From an uncultured Sphingomonadaceae bacterium (GTDB lineage: Bacteria > Pseudomonadota > Alphaproteobacteria > Sphingomonadales > Sphingomonadaceae), in contig CANLQE010000004.1 in the NCBI GenBank assembly GCA_947493215.1, positions 248,001-312,000 of the forward strand: a stretch of 64,000 bases of DNA, in the 5' to 3' direction. Within the stretch, counting starts at the first letter, position 1, and each line of letters starts with the position of its first letter. Below are positions 17,215 to 26,224 of this stretch, piece after piece. Made by a program: the position numbers and the translations under genes. The notes beneath the pieces are model-generated. The model was not told where the DNA came from and did no database searches. It worked only from the letters and a program-made list of their open reading frames with translations.

Positions 17215-18131
17215 CCTTCGCGCATCCGCGGATCCAGCCAACCGTAAATCAGATCAGCAAACAGGTTGAACAAGATGATCAACGCGGCATAGAGCGTCAC
17301 GACACCAAGCACCAAAGGATAGTCTCGGTTCAGTGCTCCTTGAACAAAATAGCGGCCTAATCCAGGTAGTCCGAATACGGTTTCTACTACCACAGCGCCA
17401 GTGAGTAACCCAGCCGCCGCGGGCCCCAGATAGCTGGCCACCGGCACCAGCGCCGGACGTAGGCCATGTTTGAACAATATTTTCGTTTCAGGTAGTCCCC
17501 GTGCCCTTGCGGTGCGTATATGATCTTGTTTCAACACTGTCGCGAGGCCGGCTCTGGTTAACTTGGCGATAGCGCCTGATACCGGCAGAGCCAGCGCAAC
17601 CACCGGCATGATCAACCATGACCATCCTTCCCCGGTTCCTGAAACGGGCAACAAGCCGAGCCATAATCCAAAAAATAACGCGAGCGCTGGACCAGTAACA
17701 AAGGTAGGCAAAGCCGTCGCGACCGTGGCGATCATCATGATGGTTTTGTCCGCTGCCTTACCTGCTCGAACAGCCGCAAATAGCCCGGCGGAAATACCGA
17801 TCAATAGCGCCAAGATTATCGCGAGACCGCCAAGGGTCAGTGATATCGGCAACCCCTGTGCCACCAGTTCCGAAACCGTGAAATCACGATAGACCAGAGA
17901 GGGCCCAAAATCGCCTTGCACCAACCGCGAAACATAGATCCAAGCCTGCTCCCAAAGCGGTTTGTCCAATCCATAGGCGGTTTGCAAAGCAGCCTGAGTC
18001 TCTGGCGGTAGCGGGCGTTCTCCATCAAATGGCCCGCCCGGCGCGAGCCGCATTAAGAAAAAGGATGCTAATATGATCGCAAGCAGCGTCGGGACCGCTG
18101 TCATCAACCGCCTTGCGACCAGCGCTAGCAT
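17211..18131 (-). CDS. Peptide-type ABC importer permease (DppB/YejB-like)
   Basis: This 306-residue permease has six membrane segments and the DppB signature near the N-terminus (LALVARRLMTAVPTLLAI, then MRLAPGGPFDGE). The EAA loop is present as RTARARGLPETKILFKHGL, and it ends with a DPR motif. It is first in the operon. The epoxide hydrolase stop lies only six bases upstream, so both may share one transcript. Confidence 0.92.
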   Translation of the reverse strand: MLALVARRLMTAVPTLLAIILASFFLMRLAPGGPFDGERPLPPETQAALQTAYGLDKPLWEQAWIYVSRLVQGDFGPSLVYRDFTVSELVAQGLPISLTLGGLAIILALLIGISAGLFAAVRAGKAADKTIMMIATVATALPTFVTGPALALFFGLWLGLLPVSGTGEGWSWLIMPVVALALPVSGAIAKLTRAGLATVLKQDHIRTARARGLPETKILFKHGLRPALVPVASYLGPAAAGLLTGAVVVETVFGLPGLGRYFVQGALNRDYPLVLGVVTLYAALIILFNLFADLIYGWLDPRMREG

Positions 18132-18137
18132 TTGGCG

Positions 18138-19283
18138 TTACAGCTCCATACCGCCGAAACAACTGCGCACTTCGTCGAGGAACGGTTCCGGCACTTCCAT
18201 AGCAGCAAAATGGCCACCTTTGTCCGCTTCACCCCAATATTGAAGGTTTTTGAACCGTTGTTCCGCCCAACGACGGGAAGGCCCCATGATCTCATTGGGA
18301 AAAATACTGCATCCTGTTGGCATGTGGACGGGATCCACATTGGGATTGGCAAAACTTTCCAGATAAAGCCGCGCCGAGGAGGCCCCGGCATTGTTCAGCC
18401 AATAAAGCATGATATTGTCGAGCAGGCGATCCCGATCGAAACTGTCGTCCGGGGTATTTGCGCCATCAGACCAGCCTTGAAATTTCTCCAATACCCAAGC
18501 CATCTGCCCGACCGGCGAGTCAGCAAGGCCATAGCCCAAAGTCTGGGGCTTGGTGCGCTGAATTTCCGCATAGCCGCCACCTTGCGTCTGATAATCCGAG
18601 AACCGCGCTAGTGAAGCTTGCTCTTCTGGCGTCGGATTTTTCAGCACTTCCTCAGGCGGTGTTCCAACCACCACAAGGTTGATATGAATACCAGCACATG
18701 ACCCGAGATTTTGAACACCAATAGCCGATGTCACCAGCGCGCCCCAATCACCGCCTTGGGCGAAATAGCGATCATAGCCCAGCCGCTTCATGAGCACATC
18801 CCAAGCCCGCGCAATTCTTTCGACGCTCCATCCCGTTTCGGTCGGCTTACCGGAAAAACCATATCCCGGCAGAGATGGAATAACGAGATGATAGGCATCC
18901 TTAGCATTGCCGCCATGGGTGGCGGGGTCAGTTAGCGGACCAATGACATCCATAAATTCAACGATTGAGCCCGGCCAGCCGTGAGTCATGATCAGCGGAC
19001 GGGCATGTGCTTCGGGTGAGCGGATATGCATGAAATGAATATCGACCCCGTCAATCTCCGTCATATGGTGAGGATATTGGTTTAGCGCCGCTTCACACCG
19101 CCGCCAATCGTAAGTCTCGCGCCAATGGTCTGTAACCTGCTGAACATAAGCCAGTGGTATGCCTTGAGACCAATCATCCACCGGTTCAGGGTCTGGCCAC
19201 CGGGTCATGACCAATCGGCTCTGCAGATCGTCCAATGCCGACTGCGGTATATCAATCTGAAAGTCTCTGATATCATCACTCAT
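18138..19283 (-). CDS. Epoxide hydrolase, microsomal type (alpha/beta hydrolase)
   Basis: This 381-residue protein begins with an epoxide-hydrolase N-terminal domain (FQIDIPQSALDDLQSRL) followed by an alpha/beta hydrolase fold. The oxyanion motif HGWPGS, the nucleophile elbow GGDWGA (the Asp attacks the epoxide) and the late His in GGHFAAMEVP are visible. It converts epoxides to diols in the cytoplasm. It lies immediately upstream of the ABC permease genes on the same strand. Confidence 0.92.
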   Translation of the reverse strand: MSDDIRDFQIDIPQSALDDLQSRLVMTRWPDPEPVDDWSQGIPLAYVQQVTDHWRETYDWRRCEAALNQYPHHMTEIDGVDIHFMHIRSPEAHARPLIMTHGWPGSIVEFMDVIGPLTDPATHGGNAKDAYHLVIPSLPGYGFSGKPTETGWSVERIARAWDVLMKRLGYDRYFAQGGDWGALVTSAIGVQNLGSCAGIHINLVVVGTPPEEVLKNPTPEEQASLARFSDYQTQGGGYAEIQRTKPQTLGYGLADSPVGQMAWVLEKFQGWSDGANTPDDSFDRDRLLDNIMLYWLNNAGASSARLYLESFANPNVDPVHMPTGCSIFPNEIMGPSRRWAEQRFKNLQYWGEADKGGHFAAMEVPEPFLDEVRSCFGGMEL

Positions 19284-19320
19284 CGCATCGTCTCCATTTG
19301 GCCCTGCTTACGTCGCCAAC

Positions 19321-20190
19321 CTACATCGTCGGAACCGGTGTTTCACCCGAATAATCATAAAAGCCCTTACCAGTTTTACGACCGAGCCAACCGGCTTCGA
19401 CATATTTCAGCAATATCGGCGCCGGACGATATTTCGGATCGCCAAAATCATTCTGCAATACGCGCAATATTTCCAGCAGCGTATCGAGCCCGATCATATC
19501 CGCCAACGTAATGGGTCCCATCGGGTGGCCAAGGCCAAGCTGCACACCACGGTCAATATCTTCCATCGACGCTGTGCCTTCACCCAATGCAAAAAAGGCT
19601 TCGTTGAGCATGGGGAGCAATATCCGGTTGACCACAAAGCAGGGGGAATCCTTTGCCAACACCGCCTGCTTGCCCAGCGCCTTCACATAATCGTTCGCCA
19701 TGGCGACGCTTTGATCGCTACTCGCCAAGCCGCGAATGACCTCCACCAAGCCCATCAACGGTACTGGATTGAAGAAATGCACACCAATAAAACGAGACGG
19801 GTCTTTCACTGCTTGCGCCAGACGGGTAATGGATATCGAAGATGTGTTGGTAGCGAGCAACGCTTGATGGCCCAAAATTTCTGAAGCAGCCCCAAAGATC
19901 TGGCGTTTGACATCTTCTCGTTCGGTAGCCGCTTCGATAATAATATCGGCGCTAGCCATAGCGTCCAGCGCACCAATTGTTTCAATCCGGTCTAACGCAG
20001 TTTGCGCAGCCTGTTGCTCAATTTTCTCTTTCTCAACTAGTCGCGACAATTGTTTCGCAATACCCGCCTTGCCTTTTTCGGCTATCTCCTGGTTCATATC
20101 CGACAAATAGACATGATATCCCGCTTGCGCAGAAACCTGCGCAATTCCAGCGCCCATTTGTCCAGATCCAATGATACCAATTGATTTCAT
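19321..20190 (-). CDS. 3-hydroxybutyryl-CoA dehydrogenase
   Basis: This 289-residue protein has the NAD-binding GxGxxG as IGSGQMGAG near residue 7 and catalytic His138 ([15 protein letters not shown]) with Glu150 and Asn188. It has the family's all-helical C-terminal domain ([30 protein letters not shown]). It oxidises or reduces 3-hydroxyacyl-CoA in fatty-acid or polyhydroxybutyrate-related metabolism. The ATG at 20190 begins the nucleotide-binding strand; upstream in-frame starts add residues unlike the family. Confidence 0.93.
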   Translation of the reverse strand: MKSIGIIGSGQMGAGIAQVSAQAGYHVYLSDMNQEIAEKGKAGIAKQLSRLVEKEKIEQQAAQTALDRIETIGALDAMASADIIIEAATEREDVKRQIFGAASEILGHQALLATNTSSISITRLAQAVKDPSRFIGVHFFNPVPLMGLVEVIRGLASSDQSVAMANDYVKALGKQAVLAKDSPCFVVNRILLPMLNEAFFALGEGTASMEDIDRGVQLGLGHPMGPITLADMIGLDTLLEILRVLQNDFGDPKYRPAPILLKYVEAGWLGRKTGKGFYDYSGETPVPTM

Positions 20191-20282
20191 TTGCCGTCCC
20201 TTTTCCCGTGTCATGACTATGCTGTTAATGGTGATGCAACATGGCACTAGCGATTGTCGAGCAAACTGGCTAGATTACAAAT

Positions 20283-21410
20283 ATGTCCCCTATTATTTCC
20301 ACTATTGGCTCTTTTCTGCTGTTGGCCGCGACAACGGCTGGCGCGCAACAGGCCGCACCCTCATTGGGTGAAATAAAAGTCTTTAAAGACTGGTCGGTCG
20401 GTTGTGATAATGTCGGTAATTGTCAGGCTGTTTCTCTTGTAGCTAATGCGGCCAGTGGCGGGTTTGACGATTGGGGCGGCCCGATTTCCATTACCCGCGC
20501 GCCCGGCGAGAGCGACGTCTTGAAAATCAAGGCAGTTATTCAGACCAATGATATTGACCGCTATCAGATGTTTGTGGACGGGCGTTTAATTGATACTGGT
20601 CCGCTTGTTCAAGGTGATTACCCCTTGGAAATAGTCGGCACCGACGCAACAAAAGTATCTCGCGCGATTATTGACGGCTACAAATTGCAAATCACGGGGC
20701 CAGATGGAGAGAATCTCACCAGCATATCGCTGTCTGGTTCAAAAGCAGCGCTGCGCTATATGGATGTCACACAAAAACGCGCTTACACCCGTACCGCTCT
20801 GGTATCCAAGGGTCGCAGGACATTTAGGCCGTTAACGAACGAAATGCCCGTCGTTCCGGTCAAGCAATGGGCACCTGCAAAACGTATCCCAGCCACTACA
20901 GAGATTGTGGATCTGGTAGAAAATTCCGTTTGCAAGGATGAACGATTTGGCGTCGTTGAAGATCAAATCTATCCGATGGGACAAAAAGACGACCGCTATC
21001 GTGCGCTTATCCTGATGTCTTGCGGTTCTGGAGCCTATAATTTTTCAAGCACCGCCTATATTGGTGAGATTAAGGGTGATGAAAAAGATGGAGCGAGTTG
21101 GGCTTTCCGCCCCGCAACCTATGATCTGAAACCAGGCTGGGGAGAAGAAGATCGTCCGCCTCTGCTGGTCAATGCGCGTTGGGACGAAGAACGCCAGATA
21201 TTAAGCAGCTATGCGAAAGGCAGAGGCCTTGGCGATTGTGGCAGAGCGGAGAGCTTCATCTGGAACGGTGAGCAATTCCAACTGATAGAAGCGAGCGGCA
21301 TGCAGGAATGCCGTGGCGCTTATGAATGGATCACCACTTGGCGTGCAAAATATAAGTCCGCAGAGGAACTGGCCCAACAAACACCCGCTGCCGAAGAAGT
21401 CGTCGAATAG
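20283..21410 (+). CDS. DUF1176-family periplasmic protein
   Basis: This 375-residue protein has an N-terminal signal peptide (about residues 1-21, ending AGAQQ) and the DUF1176 hallmark FKDWSVGCDNVGNCQAVSL, with paired cysteines. Further Cys pairs (ENSVCKDE, LMSCGSGAY, LGDCGRAES, MQECRGAY) suggest disulfides in the periplasm. The function of the family is not known. It is divergent from the dehydrogenase gene and ends four bases from the convergent egtD. Confidence 0.85.
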   Translation: MSPIISTIGSFLLLAATTAGAQQAAPSLGEIKVFKDWSVGCDNVGNCQAVSLVANAASGGFDDWGGPISITRAPGESDVLKIKAVIQTNDIDRYQMFVDGRLIDTGPLVQGDYPLEIVGTDATKVSRAIIDGYKLQITGPDGENLTSISLSGSKAALRYMDVTQKRAYTRTALVSKGRRTFRPLTNEMPVVPVKQWAPAKRIPATTEIVDLVENSVCKDERFGVVEDQIYPMGQKDDRYRALILMSCGSGAYNFSSTAYIGEIKGDEKDGASWAFRPATYDLKPGWGEEDRPPLLVNARWDEERQILSSYAKGRGLGDCGRAESFIWNGEQFQLIEASGMQECRGAYEWITTWRAKYKSAEELAQQTPAAEEVVE

Positions 21411-21413
21411 AGT

Positions 21414-22373
21414 TTAGGGGGCGTTTTTGAAAGGATGTGCCTCAGCAAGGATTAGAGAGAAATAATCCCGTTCATCGCTCCATTCACGCACTGGTGACCA
21501 GCCACCAGCCCGCAACATTAAACGGGCATCGCGCAAGCCATATTTATGGCTGTTCTCGATATGGATTTTTTGTCCCTTCGTCATACTAAACTGGTTGCCA
21601 TCAATCGAAAAATAAGCGTCCGATAAGGCTTCAAGATAGATTTCAATCCGCGCGTAAACATCGTTCCAAATCGCCAAATGGCGGAATTGATCCACAGCAA
21701 TATCACCATCCATTTCACGATTAATCCGGTGCAGTAAATTAAGCGAAAATTCTGCGGTCACGCCAGCGCTATCATCATAGGCGGCAACAAGAACATCAGC
21801 GTCTTTGATCCGATCAAAGCCGATTAGTAGTTGCGACCCTGTACCTAATGTCTCGCGCATGAAGCGCAGCAAATCAACGGACGTCCGTGCGATCATATTG
21901 CCAATAGTCGATCCTGGAAAAAAACCTAGTTTTGGCATATCAGCCACTTCATCAGGCAGCGTCAATTTGCGCATGAAATCTGCTTCCAGCGGGTAAATTG
22001 GAAGGTCTGGAAATTGTGTCTGCAACTGCGCAGAACTATGCGCCAGAAACTCACCAGAGATATCAATCGGCACATAGGCGGCAGGTTCCGTCGCCCGTAA
22101 GAGATGTGGTGTCTTAGTTGAACTACCAGAACCGAATTCGACTATGGCACGCCCGTTACCGGCCATTTCTGCGACTTGACCACTATATTGATTTAACAAT
22201 GTGGTTTCTATCCGGGTTGGATAATATTCCGGCAGATCAGTAATTTGTTCGAACAACTCCGACCCTTGACGATCATAAAGCCATCGGGCGGGAATTGCGA
22301 AAGCCTGCTGCTCAAAACAGCGCAAGACATCTTTTCGGAAAGCCGGATCGGTCCGACTGATTGTCATATCCAT
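21414..22373 (-). CDS. egtD: EgtD, L-histidine N-alpha-methyltransferase
   Basis: This 319-residue SAM-dependent methyltransferase has the EgtD signatures LPEYYPTRIE (residues 47-56) and EFGSGSSTKT (79-88, SAM loop), and FFPGSTIGNM. It trimethylates histidine to hercynine, the first step of ergothioneine synthesis. It lies 23 bases downstream of egtB on the same strand, so the two form an operon. Confidence 0.95.
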   Translation of the reverse strand: MDMTISRTDPAFRKDVLRCFEQQAFAIPARWLYDRQGSELFEQITDLPEYYPTRIETTLLNQYSGQVAEMAGNGRAIVEFGSGSSTKTPHLLRATEPAAYVPIDISGEFLAHSSAQLQTQFPDLPIYPLEADFMRKLTLPDEVADMPKLGFFPGSTIGNMIARTSVDLLRFMRETLGTGSQLLIGFDRIKDADVLVAAYDDSAGVTAEFSLNLLHRINREMDGDIAVDQFRHLAIWNDVYARIEIYLEALSDAYFSIDGNQFSMTKGQKIHIENSHKYGLRDARLMLRAGGWSPVREWSDERDYFSLILAEAHPFKNAP

Positions 22374-22396
22374 TAAAGGGAGTGTCCTTTGCGCGA

Positions 22397-23548
22397 TTAA
22401 AAGTCTTTGGCGAGCCGAAGGCCAGTATATTGCCAGCGTTGGTGCGGATAAAAGAAGTTACGGTAAGTATCCCGAACATGACCGGGCGGCGTTACAACGC
22501 TACCGCCCCTCAAAACAAACTGACCGGACATGAATTTGCCGTTATATTCTCCCACCGCGCCTTCCGCGGCCTTGAAACCGGGATAGGGACGATAGGCGCT
22601 GCCAGTCCATTCCCAGACGGTTCCTGTACCCGGCAATCCATTTTGGGCCGCAACTTCCCATTCCGCTTCGGTCGGAAGTCTTGCATCCGCCCAACTCGCA
22701 TAAGCATCGGCCTCATACAGGCTGATATGGCGAACCGGTGCGCACTGGACGATCTCTCGCCAGCCTTGCAAGGTAAATTCTTCGGTGACTCCATCCTGCT
22801 CCCGCCAATGAAGCGGTGCATTTATATTTTGGTTTTGCACCCAAGACCAGCCATCAGATAGCCAATATCGCGGGTCCATGTAGCCGCCAGCGGCAATAAA
22901 TTGTGCCCACTCTCCATTGGTCACCAGACGATCAGCGATAGCATGAGCATGCAAGATCACTTCATGGCGCGGCCCCTCACAATCAAAGGCAAACCGTTCA
23001 CCATCATGACCAATAGACTGAACCCCGGTGGCGCCTTCAATCCAGCCCAGCGGAGCCTCTATAATTGCCGAACGCGGCTTGGGTTCCAAAACCGCTGGAC
23101 CAATCGGGTTGCAGGAAAACAAGTGCAATAAGTCAGTTAAGAGCAATTCCTGATGCTGTTGCTCATGATGCAAGCCAAGCTCGACCAGACCCAGCAAGTC
23201 TTTCGAAAAATCACCCATGGTCTCGATCATAGCTGTATCGACATGCGCACGATAATTCAGCACTTCCTCAAGCGATGGCCGAGTCAATAATCCGCGCTTT
23301 GGCCGCTCATGCCGCGCGCCTTCTGCTTCATAATAGCTGTTGAACAGAAAAGCATAAGCTTCATCAAAAGCGAGATATCCCTGCTTATGGTCCCGCAGCA
23401 AAAAGGTTTCAAAAAACCAAGTCGTATGCGCCAAGTGCCATTTTGCCGGCGAAGCATCTTCCATCGACTGGGCGGTGGTATCAGCATCGCTCAATCCAGC
23501 AATCAGGGAAACACTATGGGATCGAACGGCTTCAAATTTCTCTGCCAA
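22397..23548 (-). CDS. egtB: EgtB, ergothioneine sulfoxide synthase
   Basis: This 383-residue protein has a DinB-like N-terminal iron-binding domain and an FGE-sulfatase-type C-terminal domain. The probable iron ligands are His41 (HLAHTTWF) and His128/His132 (HHEQQHQE). The C-terminal motif PGHVRDTYRNFF and the final GLRLAKDF are typical. It joins a thiol to hercynine using oxygen. No egtC or egtE lies nearby; in some bacteria EgtB uses cysteine directly, which would avoid the need for EgtC. The only in-frame start is TTG with AGGAAG just upstream. Confidence 0.93.
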   Translation of the reverse strand: MAEKFEAVRSHSVSLIAGLSDADTTAQSMEDASPAKWHLAHTTWFFETFLLRDHKQGYLAFDEAYAFLFNSYYEAEGARHERPKRGLLTRPSLEEVLNYRAHVDTAMIETMGDFSKDLLGLVELGLHHEQQHQELLLTDLLHLFSCNPIGPAVLEPKPRSAIIEAPLGWIEGATGVQSIGHDGERFAFDCEGPRHEVILHAHAIADRLVTNGEWAQFIAAGGYMDPRYWLSDGWSWVQNQNINAPLHWREQDGVTEEFTLQGWREIVQCAPVRHISLYEADAYASWADARLPTEAEWEVAAQNGLPGTGTVWEWTGSAYRPYPGFKAAEGAVGEYNGKFMSGQFVLRGGSVVTPPGHVRDTYRNFFYPHQRWQYTGLRLAKDF

Positions 23549-23685
23549 ATCTTCCTGTTGAGAGGATCTCTGAACATTCTCAGGCGATGCTATTCTAGAG
23601 TCGGCTTGGCCAGCGATTAGTCATACTCCGTCGGTTTATCTGGTGGCTTTAGAACATAGAGCGAACGACTATAGGGTCAACCGCT

Positions 23686-23714
23686 TATATTTGCGCCACT
23701 AGGGTGCAAATATA
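23686..23714. promoter_or_regulatory. Long palindrome upstream of egtBD
   Basis: TATATTTGC (23686-23694) and GCAAATATA (23706-23714) are perfect 9-bp arms around 11 bases. The dyad lies 138 bp upstream of the egtB start, in the 200-bp gap after the adenosyltransferase gene. TTGC-N11-GCAA has the spacing of LysR-type operator cores. It could instead end the upstream transcript, although no T-run follows in the minus direction. Confidence 0.4.
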
Positions 23715-23749
23715 CTTTCGGCAGTGCATTTTTGTGACGCTCTGCTGTG

Positions 23750-24328
23750 TTAGCGTGAAGCGCCAGGAACCCACAATATGTCGGCTTTACCGGCATTATT
23801 TAGCATCCGGCCAAGCACAAAAAGATAGTCCGACAGCCGGTTTATATATGCCAATGCCTGTGGGTTAATCGCCATCACCTGTGCAGCGCCCACGGCGGTC
23901 CGCTCCGCGCGCCGGGCAATAGCCCGTGCCAGATGAATAGCAGCGGCCGATTTTTCGCCGCCCGGTAAAATGAAACTGGTCAGGGGATCGAGATGATCAT
24001 TGACCGCATCAATCTCACTTTCGAGCCGCTCTACTTGCGATGGCGTAACGCGAAGAACCATTTCGGAAGGAGCGAAATCATCGTCCTCGCCTGCCGGTGT
24101 CGCCAAATCTGCGCCCAAGTCGAATAGATCATTTTGTATTATACGCAGCGACTGCACGAGTGCCGCATCCATAACCTCGCAAATGGCCAAGCCAAGCGCG
24201 CTATTTAATTCATCAACGTCGCCAATAGCGGCCATCCGGGCATTATTCTTCGATATGCGTGATCCATCAACCAAGCCGGTTGTGCCGTCATCGCCTGTTT
24301 TGGTGTAAATTTTGTTGAGCTTGACCAT
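23750..24328 (-). CDS. Cob(I)alamin adenosyltransferase, PduO type
   Basis: This 192-residue protein begins with the ATP-binding motif KIYTKTGDDGTTGLVDG and carries the later family motifs ILPGGEKSAAAIHLAR and RRAERTAVG. The C-terminus has the YINRLSDYLFVLGRM helix. PduO-type enzymes adenosylate cobalamin to coenzyme B12. It follows the small membrane gene by 12 bases on the same strand (gluQ, HIG1-like, adenosyltransferase). Confidence 0.94.
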   Translation of the reverse strand: MVKLNKIYTKTGDDGTTGLVDGSRISKNNARMAAIGDVDELNSALGLAICEVMDAALVQSLRIIQNDLFDLGADLATPAGEDDDFAPSEMVLRVTPSQVERLESEIDAVNDHLDPLTSFILPGGEKSAAAIHLARAIARRAERTAVGAAQVMAINPQALAYINRLSDYLFVLGRMLNNAGKADILWVPGASR

Positions 24329-24340
24329 CCCGGCGCTATT

Positions 24341-24571
24341 TTAGCTCTGGCCGCCCGCAAGCAACAAAAGCAAAGCGACCAAAATTACCGCAATCGCTTG
24401 ATATTTGACCCGAGCAAACATCATTTCATTCTGTTTCTTATGCGAAGCGGTCACGCCATCAGCATCGACATCATCCGGCTCCATATTGGCAAAAGCGATC
24501 AGTCCGCGGACCAAAGCAAAAATAACGGCACCAGCCGACAGGAGGATCAATAATATTAAAATATAGCTCAT
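24341..24571 (-). CDS. Small twin-TM protein, HIG1-domain-like
   Basis: This 76-residue protein has two membrane segments (YILILLILLSAGAVIFALV and QAIAVILVALLLLLAGG) joined by a polar loop with KKQNEMMFARVKYQ, the pattern of HIG1-type twin-transmembrane proteins. Relatives associate with respiratory complexes, but the role here is unknown. The ATG at 24571 is preferred over an in-frame TTG three codons upstream that would abut the gluQ stop. Confidence 0.75.
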   Translation of the reverse strand: MSYILILLILLSAGAVIFALVRGLIAFANMEPDDVDADGVTASHKKQNEMMFARVKYQAIAVILVALLLLLAGGQS

Positions 24572-24580
24572 GTTTGCCAA

Positions 24581-25471
24581 TTAGCCCTTCGACAGAGTGA
24601 TTCCAACCGGGAATATATTTTTTCTAAGATCGTTAGCGACCTGATAGCCCGGCTTACCCGCTTCCCGCAATACGGCTAAAGATGCAGAATCCCGGCTTTT
24701 AGACAGCTTAACGCCCGTTTGGTCGAGTAAAACCGGATGATGAACATATTGAGGAACGGGCAAATCCAGCAACGCTTGCAGCAGCCGGTGGATATGGGTC
24801 GAGGCAAATAAATCCTCCCCGCGGACAACATGGGTAATCTCATCCTGAGCATCATCTAATGTCACCGCCAGATGATAACTAACCGGCGTCTCTTTAGGTA
24901 TCAAAACAACATCGCCCAATGCCCGCGGATCAGCGGCTTGTTTCCCACGCGCTTCGTCATGCCAGAAAAGGTCACCCGACATACGAATTGCCTGTTCAAC
25001 ATCCAGACGCCAACTATGCGGCTCAACCTTTACTCTTTCGGACCTATCGTCGTGAGAGAGGTTTCGGCAAGTTCCAGGATAAATCGGCCCATCCGGCCCG
25101 ACAACCAATCCTTCACCCTGCTGCACGGCGCGCATCGAAGAACGTGTGCAAAAACACGGATAGAGCAGGTCCTTTGCCTTTAACTGTTCCGTGGCTTTAG
25201 CGTAACTATCAAGCCTCTCTGATTGGAAAACCACCTCACCATCCCAGTCAAGACCCAGCCACTGCAGATCGGCCAATATCGCATCCACAAATTCTGGCTT
25301 ACTTCGCCCAAGATCGATATCTTCGACGCGCAGGAGTAGTTTGCCGCCTCGGTCCCGCGCATAGTCATACGCGACGCAGGCCGCGTAAGCATGTCCCAGA
25401 TGCAACAATCCGTTGGGGCTGGGTGCAAACCGAGCTACTACATCTTGGCTAAGATACCCTCTTGACGTCAT
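24581..25471 (-). CDS. gluQ: Glutamyl-Q tRNA(Asp) synthetase
   Basis: This 296-residue class I synthetase-like protein lacks an anticodon-binding domain. HLGH (24-27) and KLSKS are the ATP-binding motifs, and the Cys/Cys/Tyr/Cys zinc site is visible (YPCFCTR then YPGTCR). GluQ attaches glutamate to queuosine in tRNA-Asp, so it belongs functionally with queF elsewhere in the window. It is first in a minus-strand cluster with the HIG1-like and adenosyltransferase genes. Confidence 0.93.
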   Translation of the reverse strand: MTSRGYLSQDVVARFAPSPNGLLHLGHAYAACVAYDYARDRGGKLLLRVEDIDLGRSKPEFVDAILADLQWLGLDWDGEVVFQSERLDSYAKATEQLKAKDLLYPCFCTRSSMRAVQQGEGLVVGPDGPIYPGTCRNLSHDDRSERVKVEPHSWRLDVEQAIRMSGDLFWHDEARGKQAADPRALGDVVLIPKETPVSYHLAVTLDDAQDEITHVVRGEDLFASTHIHRLLQALLDLPVPQYVHHPVLLDQTGVKLSKSRDSASLAVLREAGKPGYQVANDLRKNIFPVGITLSKG

Positions 25472-25568
25472 CGGGCAGATAATGTTGTTTGCATAACAAG
25501 TGTAATGACCATGTCATGTTCTTGCGGATAAAGAGCAGTCAGTCAAAGACTAAGGGAGTAGTTGGATT

Positions 25569-26135
25569 ATGTATCACCCCGACCTGTTGCGGCATCCTGA
25601 AAGTTGCCCGTCGCTGGTGTTGAACGCTGATTATACGCCGCTATCTTATTATCCATTAAGCCTATGGCCTTGGCAAACCGCGATTAAGGCGGTTTTCCTA
25701 GACCGGGTGAATATTGTCTCCAGCTATGAGCGCGAAGTGCATAGCCCCAGTCTGGACATGAAAATTCCGTCCGTGATTGCGTTGAAAAGCTATGTAAAGC
25801 CTTCGGAATATCCGGCCTTCACGCGGTTCAACCTTTTTTTGCGGGACAAGTTCAGCTGCCAATATTGCGGCAGCCTCGACAATTTGACTTTCGATCACGT
25901 CATTCCGCGCCGCCAGAAAGGCCGAACCACCTGGGAAAATGTTGCGACCGCTTGCCTTCCGTGCAATCTGAAAAAAGGCGGTCGGACGCCCAAAGAAGCG
26001 CACATGCAGCTATCGAACAGACCGATCAAACCGACCAACTGGCAACTCCAGGAACATGGCCGCGCCTTCCCGCCAAATTTTTTGCACGATACGTGGCATG
26101 ATTGGCTCTACTGGGATATTGAACTAGAGGGTTAA
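25569..26135 (+). CDS. HNH endonuclease-domain protein
   Basis: This 188-residue protein has two CxxC zinc pairs (Cys97/Cys100 and Cys129/Cys132) flanking the HNH active site LTFDHVIPRRQKG (His110) and WENVATACLPCN. The conserved N-terminus SLVLNADYTPLSYYPLSLW is that of an HNH family found on the chromosomes of most alphaproteobacteria, apparently not tied to phages. The biological role is not established. Confidence 0.9.
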   Translation: MYHPDLLRHPESCPSLVLNADYTPLSYYPLSLWPWQTAIKAVFLDRVNIVSSYEREVHSPSLDMKIPSVIALKSYVKPSEYPAFTRFNLFLRDKFSCQYCGSLDNLTFDHVIPRRQKGRTTWENVATACLPCNLKKGGRTPKEAHMQLSNRPIKPTNWQLQEHGRAFPPNFLHDTWHDWLYWDIELEG

Positions 26136-26224
26136 ACGATAGCCCCCGAGAATAGGCCTGAAAACTTTTTCTATTAGCCCTAGATTGTCTTGACCCCGCC
26201 CGCGCTGCAGTGCAGCATAAAAAT

